Source: Novosphingobium olei (GTDB lineage Bacteria; Pseudomonadota; Alphaproteobacteria; Sphingomonadales; Sphingomonadaceae). From it: a stretch of 64,000 nt of DNA. Both the position numbers and the translations under genes were made by a program. Where the stretch lies: assembly GCF_012927405.1 (NCBI RefSeq), contig NZ_JABBGM010000002.1:620001-684000 (forward strand), written 5' to 3'. The notes beneath the pieces were generated by a model that worked only from the letters and a program-made list of their open reading frames with translations, was not told the DNA's origin and did no database searches. This document shows, piece after piece, positions 26,702 through 35,440 of the stretch (position 1 is the first letter of the stretch; the number at the start of each line of letters is the position of its first letter).

Positions 26702-29700
26702 GCAAGGTCTATCCGCTGCAGGGCAACCAGGCGCGCGCGGTGGCGCCCGACCGCACGGTGTGGCTGTCGGCCTCGGCCGGCACTGGCAAGACGCAGGTGC
26801 TTTCGGCGCGGGTGCTGCGGTTGTTGCTGCAGCGCGATGTCGAGCCCGAGAACCTGCTGTGCCTGACTTTCACCAAGGCGGGCGCGGCGGAAATGGCGAC
26901 GCGCGTCAACGAGGTGCTGGCAAGCTGGGTACGCCTGCCAGCGACAGAGCTGGCATTGCAGCTTAAAGCGATTGGCGCGGGAATTGATCCGGAGACGCAG
27001 GCGCGGGCACGCAGCCGCTTTGCCGCCGTGCTCGATTGCCCCGGAGGAGGGCTCAGGATCGAAACGATCCACGCGTTCTCGCAATGGTTGCTCTCGGCCT
27101 TCCCGGTCGAGGCTGGGCTGCTGCCGGGGACGCGCGCGATGGAGGATCGCGACCGCGATCTGCTGGTGCGGCAGGTGCTGGCCGATCTGCTGGTGACTGC
27201 GCAGGAGCAGGGCGATGAGACGTTGCTCGATGCGCTGTCGGACTTGTCGTTGCGGATGGCGCAGGACCAGATCGAGGCGTTCTTGCTGCGCTGCGCGGGC
27301 GCGCGCGAGCTGTGGTTCGGGACGAGCGGCTGGACCCCGCCGCTCCGCCCGCGGATCAATCGCGTGCTGGGGCTGGAGGCCGACGAGGACGGGTCGGGCC
27401 TTGCCGCGATGTGCGCCGACGATGCGTTCGACTGCGCTTCGGTGTGCTGGTGCATGGAGGCCAACGCGGCGTGGGCCACGGCGACGGGCGTGAAGGCGGC
27501 CAATGCGCTGGGCGACTGGTTGGCGGGCACGGCGCCGCAGCGGCTCGCGGCGCTCGACCACTTGGCCGAGGTATTCCTGACCAAGGAGGGCAGTCCGCGC
27601 TCCTTCACCAATATCGCCAAGAAGCACCCGGAGTACGAGGGCTACGCCGGCCGCGTGATCGAGCGGATCGGGCAGGTGCGCGAGCGCAAGGCGCTGGTCG
27701 ATCTGGCCGCGATGCTCGAACCCGCGCTCACGCTCGGCCGTCGCTTCGCGCTTGCCTGGGACGAGGCCAAGGCGCGCGAAGGGTTCATCGACTTCGACGA
27801 CCAGATCCGCACGGCCGCCGCGCTGCTTACCGAGAAGGCGAGCGCCGAATGGATCCGCTACAAGCTGGACCGGCGCTTCGACCACATTCTGGTCGACGAG
27901 GCGCAGGACACCAATGCGGCGCAGTGGAAGATTGTGCTCGACGGGCTGGTGCAGGACTTCTTCACCGGCGAGGGCCAGCACGCCGAACGCATGCGCACGC
28001 TCTTCGTGGTGGGGGACTACAAGCAGGCGATCTTCCGCTTTCAGGGGACGAGCCCGGAAAACTTCGCTGCCGCCAGGGAGCGCGTCGCGAGACAGTTGCG
28101 GGGACTGGCCGAGGTACTGGGCGACGAGACGCGCGAGCTTCTGGGGCTTGGCCTGGGGCAGTCCTATCGCACAGCCAACCCCATCCTTGCCTTCGTCGAC
28201 AGGGCGATCCGGTTGATCGGCCCGGCGCGGTTCGGCCTGCCCGAGGAGCCGGAACCGCATGTCGGCGAGGACCGCCCGGGCCAGGTGGTGCTATGGCAAC
28301 CGGTTGGGCTGGAGCCCGGCGCCGAGGGCGAGGAGGAAGAAGGCGAGGCTTCGGAAGAGGGCGGCTGGTTGTCGCGGCCCGACCGGCAGATGGCGGACCG
28401 GCTGGCGCGGCAGATCCGCGCATGGCTGGAAAACGGCTTCCCCCTGCAGAAAGGCAGCCATCGTTTGGCGACGCCGGGCGACATCATGGTGCTGGTGCGC
28501 AAGCGCAAGGACCTTGCCGGGCTGATCGTGGCGCGGCTTCATGCGCAGGGCGTGCCTGTGGCGGGGGTCGATCGCCTGCGGCTGGGCGCGCCGCTGGCGG
28601 TGAAGGACCTTATCGCAGCGCTGCGCTTTGCCGCGCAACCGCTGGACGATCTCAATCTCGCCGCGCTGCTGGTTTCGCCGCTGATCGGGTGGAGCCAGGA
28701 ACAGTTGCTCGCCCATGGCTATCGCGACAAGGGCGTGCGGCTGTGGGAGCACCTGCGCGAGCGCGAGGGGCCCGAGACATTTCCGACGATGGAGCGGCTG
28801 CGCAGCCTGCTGACCCGCGCCGACTACCAACCGCCGCACGACCTACTGCACTGGTTGCTGGTGGGCCCCTGGGGTGGGCGCAAGGCGCTGGTCGCGCGGC
28901 TTGGCAGCGAGGCCAACGATCCGATCGACGAACTGCTCAATGCCGCGATGGCCTATGCCGCTTCGAACGTGCCGAGCCTCGTCGGTTTCCTGCAGTGGTT
29001 CGACGCGGGCGAGGGGGAGTTGAAGCGCGAGGCGGGCAAGCCCGAGAATTTGGTGCGGGTGATGACGGTGCATGGCTCGAAGGGGTTGCAGGCGCCGATC
29101 GTGATCCTTGCCGATGCCGCGGACGATCCGGACCAGTCGATCGCGCGCGGCGGTTCGATCGAGGAGGTCGTGCTCGATGCGCGGCGCGAGGTGCCGCTGC
29201 CGGCACTGCGCAAGGAAGAGCGCGTCGGGCCGGTGCGCGAGGCCGAGGCGAAAGTCGCTCGCGAAGAGCGCGAGGAACACTGGCGGCTGCTCTACGTGGC
29301 GATGACCCGGGCCGAGGAGGCGCTGTTCATCGGCGGCGCGATGGGGCGCAAGCGCAAGGAATTGCCCACAGACAGCTGGTATGCGCAACTTGAGCCGCTG
29401 TTCGGTACCGACGGCTGGATCGAGGATCCGCTGTGGGGCGGGCGAAAGCAGGTGGGCAGCCTACCACCAATGCCTTCGGGTGTGGCCGAGCCTGCGCTGA
29501 CAGCGCCGGGGCTGGTGCTGCCCGAGGTGCTGGTGCGGCCGATCGGGCCCGAGCCCAAGCCGCCGCGCCCGCTCGCGCCGTCGTCACTGGGTGAGGACGA
29601 GGCGCCCGATCCACCGGTGAAGCCGGGGCCGGGGATGCTGCGCGCGGCGCAACGCGGCACGCTGATCCACAAGCTGATCGAGCGGCTGCCCGAACTCGCG

Positions 29701-30186
29701 CCGGACGAGTGGCGCGGCGCGGCGCTCGGCTGGCTGGCGCGGGCGGCGGAAGAGTTCGATGCAGACGAGCGGGCGGGCATGGCAGATGCGGCGATCCGCG
29801 TGCTGTCGCATGGCGGCTGGCAGGACGTGTTCGGGCCGGGGTCGTTGGCCGAAGTGCCGGTGGCGGCGCTGGTCGGCACGCGCATCGTCAGCGGCACCAT
29901 CGACCGGTTGCTGATCACGCCGAAAAAGGTGCGCATCGTCGATTTCAAGACCGGCCGCCGCCCGCCGTTGAGGATCGAGGACATCCCGGGTGCGTATTTG
30001 CGGCAGATGGCCGCCTATGTTGCCGCCTTGCGCACGATCCATCCCGGCAAGGCGGTGGAAGCCGCGCTGCTCTACACCCATGCGCCGGCGCTGTTCGTCC
30101 TGCCCGATGCGCTGATCGAGGCGCAGAAGCTGGAGCTTGGCCCGAAGTTGGAGCTTGGGGGCGCGCAGGAAAGCTTTGCCGGATGA
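26698..30186 (+). CDS. addA: Helicase-nuclease AddA
   Basis: 1162 residues. It is an SF1A (UvrD-like) helicase with a C-terminal RecB-type nuclease. Seen: Walker A SASAGTGKTQVLSARVL, LTFTKAGAAEM (motif Ia), HILVDEAQDTNAAQW (motif II), VVGDYKQAIFRFQGT (motif III), VMTVHGSKGLQAPIVIL (motif V), LLYVAMTRAEEALFI (motif VI) and the nuclease ISGTIDRLLITP followed by VRIVDFKTGRRP. The ATG overlaps the addB stop as ATGA. A trxA promoter overlaps its end. Confidence 0.95.
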   Translation: MSKVYPLQGNQARAVAPDRTVWLSASAGTGKTQVLSARVLRLLLQRDVEPENLLCLTFTKAGAAEMATRVNEVLASWVRLPATELALQLKAIGAGIDPETQARARSRFAAVLDCPGGGLRIETIHAFSQWLLSAFPVEAGLLPGTRAMEDRDRDLLVRQVLADLLVTAQEQGDETLLDALSDLSLRMAQDQIEAFLLRCAGARELWFGTSGWTPPLRPRINRVLGLEADEDGSGLAAMCADDAFDCASVCWCMEANAAWATATGVKAANALGDWLAGTAPQRLAALDHLAEVFLTKEGSPRSFTNIAKKHPEYEGYAGRVIERIGQVRERKALVDLAAMLEPALTLGRRFALAWDEAKAREGFIDFDDQIRTAAALLTEKASAEWIRYKLDRRFDHILVDEAQDTNAAQWKIVLDGLVQDFFTGEGQHAERMRTLFVVGDYKQAIFRFQGTSPENFAAARERVARQLRGLAEVLGDETRELLGLGLGQSYRTANPILAFVDRAIRLIGPARFGLPEEPEPHVGEDRPGQVVLWQPVGLEPGAEGEEEEGEASEEGGWLSRPDRQMADRLARQIRAWLENGFPLQKGSHRLATPGDIMVLVRKRKDLAGLIVARLHAQGVPVAGVDRLRLGAPLAVKDLIAALRFAAQPLDDLNLAALLVSPLIGWSQEQLLAHGYRDKGVRLWEHLREREGPETFPTMERLRSLLTRADYQPPHDLLHWLLVGPWGGRKALVARLGSEANDPIDELLNAAMAYAASNVPSLVGFLQWFDAGEGELKREAGKPENLVRVMTVHGSKGLQAPIVILADAADDPDQSIARGGSIEEVVLDARREVPLPALRKEERVGPVREAEAKVAREEREEHWRLLYVAMTRAEEALFIGGAMGRKRKELPTDSWYAQLEPLFGTDGWIEDPLWGGRKQVGSLPPMPSGVAEPALTAPGLVLPEVLVRPIGPEPKPPRPLAPSSLGEDEAPDPPVKPGPGMLRAAQRGTLIHKLIERLPELAPDEWRGAALGWLARAAEEFDADERAGMADAAIRVLSHGGWQDVFGPGSLAEVPVAALVGTRIVSGTIDRLLITPKKVRIVDFKTGRRPPLRIEDIPGAYLRQMAAYVAALRTIHPGKAVEAALLYTHAPALFVLPDALIEAQKLELGPKLELGGAQESFAG

Positions 30187-30190
30187 TCGG

Positions 30191-30218
30191 TTGAAACAGG
30201 CCGCCTGCGGATTAGATT
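30191..30218 (+). promoter_or_regulatory. Sigma-70-type promoter for trxA
   Basis: TTGAAA at 30191-30196 and TAGATT at 30213-30218 are separated by 16 nt and lie just after the addA stop and 28 nt upstream of the trxA ATG. Both boxes are close to the consensus. This lets trxA be expressed independently of the long upstream operon. Confidence 0.5.
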
Positions 30219-30246
30219 GCACACAAACGAAACAGGAGTTCCTTCG

Positions 30247-30567
30247 ATGTCCACCAAAGCCGTGACCGACGCCACCTTCGCAAGCGAAGTGCTGGGCTCG
30301 GACAAGCCCGTCCTCGTCGATTTCTGGGCGGACTGGTGCGGCCCGTGCAAGATGATTGCGCCGGCGCTTGAGGAAATTTCCGAAGAACTGGCCGACAAGC
30401 TGACCATCGCGAAGATGGACATCATGGAAAACACCGGCGTCCCCGGCGAGATCGGCGTCCAGTCGATTCCGCTGCTGGTGCTGTTCAAGGATGGCAAGCC
30501 GGTGGCGCAGAAGCTTGGCGCCGCGCCGAAGAGCCAGCTGAAGGGCTGGATCGAAAGCGTCTTGTGA
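30247..30567 (+). CDS. trxA: Thioredoxin
   Basis: 106 residues. It is the cytosolic disulfide reductase. Seen: VDFWADWCGPCKMIAPALEE with the CGPC active site and the QSIPLLVLFKDG cis-proline loop. The ATG lies behind AGGAG. Its own promoter overlaps the end of addA, and the addA-trxA order is usual in alphaproteobacteria. Confidence 0.97.
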   Translation: MSTKAVTDATFASEVLGSDKPVLVDFWADWCGPCKMIAPALEEISEELADKLTIAKMDIMENTGVPGEIGVQSIPLLVLFKDGKPVAQKLGAAPKSQLKGWIESVL

Positions 30568-30645
30568 CAATGCACTGATTGCCGGTTGGCAAGGCCGATG
30601 AGGGGTGCAAGATTGCCGCACCTCTCATCGGAGATGCTCAAGTTT

Positions 30646-32276
30646 ATGAAAATTCAGGTTATGCGCCGCGTTGCCATGTCGTCGGCGGCGGCTCTTGCGA
30701 TTTGTGCGGCAGCGCTCCCGGTTCGCGCCGCGACCGACGGCGACAGCGCCGCGATTGCCCGTATCATCGACGAAGGCATGAACCGCAGCCAGGCGATGAC
30801 CACCGCCTCTGCGCTGATGGACCGCATCGGGCCGCGACTCACCAATTCCGAAAACCACCGCAAGGCGGAAGCCTGGGCGATGGATCTGCTACGCGCACAA
30901 GGCGTGCCGACGGTGCGGGTCGAGCCGTTCGATTTCGGCGTGGGCTGGAATCTCGACAGCTATTCGGTGGCGATGGTCAGCCCGCGACGGCTGCCGTTGA
31001 CGGCGATCCCGGTCGCGTGGTCGCCGCCAACGTCGGGCACGGTGCAAGCGCCGGTGGTGATCGCGCCGATGTCGCGCGAAGAGCATTTCGCGGAGTGGAA
31101 GGGCAAGCTCGCCGGCAAGATCGTATTGGTGTCGCTGCCCGGGCAGACCAGCGAGAGCAAGGAGCCGGTGTTCGAGCGCTACACCGACGCACAGCTTTCC
31201 GAGCTCGATACCTACACGAAGCCGGTGTTCGATCCGGATGCTGCGGCCGTGCAGGTGCGCAACCGCCGCTTTCAGGGCAAGCTCGCCGCGTTCCTGAAGG
31301 CCGAGGGCGCCGTGGCGATGGTCAAGATGAGCTATCGCGACGGGATGCTTGTCCATGGCGAGGGCTATGACTTCCAGCCCGGCCAGACGCTGGCGCTTCC
31401 GGCGATCGAGCTGGCGCAGGAGGACTACCGTCGCCTGGTACGACTGGCCAAGACCGGCGCGGCGCCCGAAATCGCCATCAGCGTTGCCGCCCGCTATGAC
31501 GAGAGCAATCTGCGCGCCGAGAATGTCGTGGCCGAAATTCCCGGCAGTGATCCGAAGGCCGGTTACGTCATGGCCGGCGCGCACTTCGACAGCTGGATCG
31601 CGGGCGATGGTGCGAGCGACAATGGTGCGGGCAGCGTGACCGTGATCGAAGCCGCGCGTCTGATTGCAAAACTTGGCGTCAAGCCGAAGCGCACCATCCG
31701 CTTCGTGCTGTGGAGCGGTGAAGAACAGGGCCTGCTCGGCAGCCGCGCCTATATTGAGCAGCATCTGGCGACCCGCCCTGTCGATCCGTCGCTGAAGGGC
31801 TATGAATCCTATATCGCGTGGCGCAACGCCTATCCGATCAAGCCCAAGGCCGAGTACGGACAATTGAAGGCCTACTTCAACATGGACAACGGATCGGGCC
31901 GTTCCGGGGCATCTACAGCGAAGGCAACCTGGGCGCGGAGAAGTTGCTGAAGGAATGGCTATCGCCCTTCGACATGCTGGGCGCGGAAAAGCTGGTGGTG
32001 AGCAAGACCGGCGGCACCGACCACGTGTTCCTTCAAGCAATTGGCCTTCCCGGCTACCAGTTCATCCAGGATCCGCTGGACTATGAAAGCCGCGTGCACC
32101 ACTCGAACCTTGATACGGTGGACCACATGCGCGGCGACGACATGCGCCAGGCGGCGGTGATCATGGCGGGGATGCTGTGGCAGGCGGCGAACAGCGACAA
32201 GGAACTGCCGCGCGCGATCCTGCCCACGCAGCCGGTGCCGACCGATCCGTTCAAGGTGCGCGACCCGGCGCAGTGA
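30646..32276 (+). pseudogene. M28-family exported peptidase, disrupted by a 1-nt deletion
   Basis: Two adjacent frames together encode one M28 metallopeptidase of ~543 residues. The first frame (30646 to a stop at 31950) has a signal peptide (AMSSAAALAICAAALPVRAA) and zinc ligands in GAHFDSWIAG, DGASDNGAGS, SGEEQGLLGS and FNMDNGSGR. It then reads into nonsense. The second frame continues GIYSEGNLGAEKLLKEWL and supplies the final His (ESRVHHSNLDTVDHM). The join lies at about 31901-31904, where CGTTCC is expected to be CGTTTCC. As written the protein lacks the last ligand and would be inactive. A single-base sequencing or assembly error is equally possible. Confidence 0.8.
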
Positions 32277-32280
32277 TGGC

Positions 32281-33087
32281 TTAGTCTTCGGCGCTGCTAC
32301 GCTTGACAAATTCGTCGAACAGGGCGGGCGAAGAGGCTGCAAACAGGCCTTTTTGCCCGTACTGGTCGGTGCGATAGGCGCTGCCGTCGGGACGTAGCGC
32401 CCGGCCGCCCGCCTCGTTGACGAACAGCACGCCGGCGGCGTGGTCCCAGGGTAACGTGCGCTCAAACACCGATATGTCGTTCACGCCGAGAACCAGGCGG
32501 GGATACTGTTCGGCGGCGCAGCGGGGGATATCGACCAGCGTGTAGTGCGGCGCCACCCTGGCCTTCATCGCCTCGCGTTCCGCCTTATCGAGGAACATCA
32601 GGGAAATGGCCGCAACCGGCGGTTCATGACCTGTCGTGCGTGCAGTGACGCGCTCGCCGTTGACGTAAGCACCAGTGCCCTTGTGCGCAGTGCAGAGCCG
32701 ATCTGACAGCGGATCGTAGATCCAGCCGGAGAGGATTTCGCCCTTGTCGGCCAGCGCCAGCAGCATGCCGAAAGGCGGCTTGCCGACGGCGAAGTTGTTG
32801 GTTCCATCCAGCGGGTCGATGACCCAGCAAAGGCTGTCACCCAGACGATCCAGCACGGTCGCATCGGCATGGGCGGCCTCCTCGCCGACAATCGCGGCTT
32901 CGGGCAGGAGCCTTGCCAGACCCTCAGCCAGCATCGCTTCGCTTTCGGTGTCGGCGATGGTGACCATGTCATCGGCGGCCTTGGCCACGACCTGATCGGC
33001 GGTCAGCTGCTGATAGCGGGCCAACAGCGTCGCCTTGGCCGTCCGCCGCAGGAGATCGGCCACGGCGGTATCGAGTGCCTGGGTCAT
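32281..33087 (-). CDS. Inositol monophosphatase-family phosphatase
   Basis: 268 residues. Seen: the metal-binding EEAAHAD and WVIDPLDGTNNFAVG motifs (DPLDGTxNF) and a C-terminal PWDHAAGVLFVNEAGG (WDxAAG). The family dephosphorylates inositol phosphates, histidinol phosphate or related compounds. The substrate is not fixed here, and a histidinol-phosphatase role is possible since this type complements hisN. It is third in the minus-strand run argJ, GST, phosphatase, starting 8 nt after the GST stop. It is convergent with the M28 gene. Confidence 0.9.
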   Translation of the reverse strand: MTQALDTAVADLLRRTAKATLLARYQQLTADQVVAKAADDMVTIADTESEAMLAEGLARLLPEAAIVGEEAAHADATVLDRLGDSLCWVIDPLDGTNNFAVGKPPFGMLLALADKGEILSGWIYDPLSDRLCTAHKGTGAYVNGERVTARTTGHEPPVAAISLMFLDKAEREAMKARVAPHYTLVDIPRCAAEQYPRLVLGVNDISVFERTLPWDHAAGVLFVNEAGGRALRPDGSAYRTDQYGQKGLFAASSPALFDEFVKRSSAED

Positions 33088-33095
33088 CGCGAGTC

Positions 33096-33728
33096 TCACG
33101 TAAGAGGGATCATCACCTGCTCGGCATAACCGGGCCGTTCCTTCAGACGGGCGTACCAGTCGGAAAGGTGCGGAAGGCTGGGTCGGGCGATGTCGATCGA
33201 GAAGTAGGTGTGGGCATAGACGCCCATCGGAATGTCGGCGATGCCGAAACGATCCCCGGACAGCCATGAACGCAAGGCGAGTTCGGCATCGAGCAGGGCC
33301 ATCATCGCTGCTGCGCTCTGGCCCGACGCGGCGACGGCGGGATCGGTGCGGTCCTTGCCTTGCCGGACGCATCCGAGGAAGGCGTCGCGCTGTGCGTCTG
33401 CGAACTGGAACTGCCAGTCCATCCATTTGTCGCCGTCCGCGCGAATGGCCACATCCTGCGACCGAAAGGACGGCGCATGGGCATCGGCGAGATAGCGCAG
33501 GATCGCGTTCGATTCCCACAGCACGAGGCTCCCGTCCTCGATCGTCGGGACAAGGCGATTGGGGTTCATCGCGAGGTATTCGGGAGTGTAGCCGAACGTG
33601 CCGCCGATATCGTGGCGCACGAAGTGGAGCTCCATTTCAACCAGCGCCCACGCGACCTTCTTGACGTTGTGCGAGTTGAGGCGGCCCCACAGGATGATGG
33701 GATCGCCGGGAGGCCGGGTGGCGCTCAC
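33096..33728 (-). CDS. Glutathione S-transferase family protein
   Basis: 210 residues. Seen: an N-terminal thioredoxin-fold half with LWGRLNSHNVKKVAW (Ser at the catalytic turn), NRLVPTIEDG with cis-Pro, and LWESNAILRYLAD. The C-terminal helical half has SGDRFGIADIPMG and an Asp N-cap box. It conjugates glutathione or acts as a reductase; the substrate is unknown. The GTG start overlaps the argJ stop as GTGA, showing coupling. Confidence 0.88.
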   Translation of the reverse strand: MSATRPPGDPIILWGRLNSHNVKKVAWALVEMELHFVRHDIGGTFGYTPEYLAMNPNRLVPTIEDGSLVLWESNAILRYLADAHAPSFRSQDVAIRADGDKWMDWQFQFADAQRDAFLGCVRQGKDRTDPAVAASGQSAAAMMALLDAELALRSWLSGDRFGIADIPMGVYAHTYFSIDIARPSLPHLSDWYARLKERPGYAEQVMIPLT

Positions 33729-34951
33729 GACCGGTAATCGGCGTTGATCGAGATGTAGCCATGGGTGAGGTCACAGGTCCACACCGTGGCACGGCCATCG
33801 CCCAGGCCAATGTCGACCTCGATCGAGATTTCGCGGCCCTTGAGGTGCGCGGCGACTGGCGCTTCGTCATAATCGGCAAGCGGCTGGCCGTCGCGCGCGG
33901 CCCAGGTGCCGCCGAAGCCGATCGACAGGCGATCGCGGTCGGCAGGCTCCCCGGCCTTGCCCACAGCCATGACCACGCGGCCCCAGTTGGCGTCCTCTCC
34001 CGCGATCGCGGTCTTGACCAGGGGCGAATTTGCGATGGCTAGGCCGATGCGGCGGGCGCTTTCGTCACTGACCGCACCCGAGACGCTGACCGCGATGAAC
34101 TTCTGTGCGCCTTCGCCATCCTTGACGACGAGATGCGCGAGCTGGCGGCAGATATCATGCAGGGCCGCGGCAAACGCATCGGCGCCGGGGCTGTTCGCGT
34201 CCACCAGCAGCGCATTCCCGGCCTGGCCCGTGGCAAAGGCGAGCACGGTGTCGCTGGTCGAGGTATCGCTGTCGACGGTGATGCAGGAAAAGGTGCGCAG
34301 GTTTGCCGTCGAAAGGCTTTCCTGCAGGAACGCAGGCGAGACGGCTGCATCGGTAAAGACGTAGCCCAGCATCGTGGCCATGTCGGGCGCGATCATGCCG
34401 CTGCCCTTGATGATCGCGCTGAACGTGACCTTCGTGCCGCCGATCATCGCGGTGGCGGTCGCGCCCTTGGCAAAGGTGTCGGTGGTGCCGATAGTGCGGG
34501 CGGCCTCTTCCCAGCCGCAAGGCTCGGCGACGAGTGCCGCTTCGATCCCGGCGCGCGCCTTGTCCTTGGGCAGGGGAACGCCGATCACGCCGGTCGAGCA
34601 GACGAACACTTCCTCTTTCGCGCAGCCGAGGCTGCCTGCCACCTGCGCCATGATCGCTTCGACCGCCTCGCGTCCGCGATAGCCCGTGAAGGCATTGGAG
34701 TTGCCGGCATTGACGACCAGCGCGCGGGCCTTGCCGAGCCTGGCGTTCTGGCGCCCGAGGTCAACTTCCGAGGAGCAGCAGACGTTCTTCGTGAAGACGC
34801 CGGCGACTGCCGTGCCTTCCATTAGCTCAACGTAGGTGAGGTCGCAGCGACCCCAGTCCTTGTAGCCGGCGCGGGCGACCCGCGGGGTGACACCGGCAAT
34901 GGCGGGAAGCGCGGGGAATGGCGTGGCGAGCGGGGAAATGGCGTCGGACAT
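33725..34951 (-). CDS. argJ: Bifunctional glutamate N-acetyltransferase/amino-acid acetyltransferase
   Basis: 408 residues. ArgJ transfers acetyl from N-acetylornithine to glutamate in the cyclic arginine pathway. Seen: GVTPRVARAGYKDWGRCDL, VVNAGNSNAFTG, and the self-cleavage site KGSGMIAPDMATMLGYVFTD, where the chain is cut before the Thr of ATML and that Thr becomes the catalytic nucleophile. It also has VKTAIAGEDANWGRVVMAVGKAG. The start at 34951 (MSDAIS) gives the normal length. It is the first gene of the minus-strand argJ-GST-phosphatase operon and diverges from the secA side. Confidence 0.95.
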   Translation of the reverse strand: MSDAISPLATPFPALPAIAGVTPRVARAGYKDWGRCDLTYVELMEGTAVAGVFTKNVCCSSEVDLGRQNARLGKARALVVNAGNSNAFTGYRGREAVEAIMAQVAGSLGCAKEEVFVCSTGVIGVPLPKDKARAGIEAALVAEPCGWEEAARTIGTTDTFAKGATATAMIGGTKVTFSAIIKGSGMIAPDMATMLGYVFTDAAVSPAFLQESLSTANLRTFSCITVDSDTSTSDTVLAFATGQAGNALLVDANSPGADAFAAALHDICRQLAHLVVKDGEGAQKFIAVSVSGAVSDESARRIGLAIANSPLVKTAIAGEDANWGRVVMAVGKAGEPADRDRLSIGFGGTWAARDGQPLADYDEAPVAAHLKGREISIEVDIGLGDGRATVWTCDLTHGYISINADYRS

Positions 34952-35059
34952 GACGGTGCGGGTAGCGCGTGGGCGGCCGCTCTTCAATGTACGAACGCAG
35001 CGGCAAAACGCGTTTCAAGGTGGACGAGTTGCAATTGCTTGCCTATCTCGACGCGCACG

Positions 35060-35335
35060 ATGCGCTTGCTGCTTGTTCTTCTGGCCATGCTGACCGGCCT
35101 TTCGCTGCCCCAGGCGGCGGCGGTGGCGGCTGCGCAATCGGAAGTAGCGGGACAAGGCCTGCAGAGCGCAGCCGCGGTCGTGGCGGAGCCGGCGCGAGCA
35201 GCCTGCCCGGTACGGGCGCGCGAAGCATCGCCGCCGCGTCGATTTGCCGCACAGCAGCGCAAGCCGGTGTGGTTGCCCGTGCCGGCACTCGCCAGCGGGT
35301 GCGGGTTCGAGCTTTCCGACCGGTCGCGCCAGTAA
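35060..35335 (+). CDS. Small exported protein upstream of secA
   Basis: 91 residues, not recognised. It begins with a strong signal peptide (MRLLLVLLAMLTGLSLPQAA) and continues with a low-complexity, Arg/Pro-rich, basic tail (SPPRRFAAQQRKPVWLPVPA and a Cys near the end). It ends 105 nt before secA on the same strand. Another frame is open here too, but only this one has a credible export signal. Position and form recall secretion-monitor peptides such as SecM, which stall in the ribosome to induce secA. This is inference, and no known arrest motif was seen. Confidence 0.6.
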   Translation: MRLLLVLLAMLTGLSLPQAAAVAAAQSEVAGQGLQSAAAVVAEPARAACPVRAREASPPRRFAAQQRKPVWLPVPALASGCGFELSDRSRQ

Positions 35336-35440
35336 GGCTGCGCTTGCCCGTTCGCGGGCACCATTCATCGCATTGATCGTTTGCGCATGCGCCCGATGAC
35401 CGGCGCCTTGCGCCACCCCACAGACAGCAGGAATCCCACC

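Noticed and set aside
34987-35376. Alternative frame over the small protein upstream of secA
   Set aside because: It lacks a signal peptide, is Gly/Arg-rich and overlaps the better candidate at 35060-35335.
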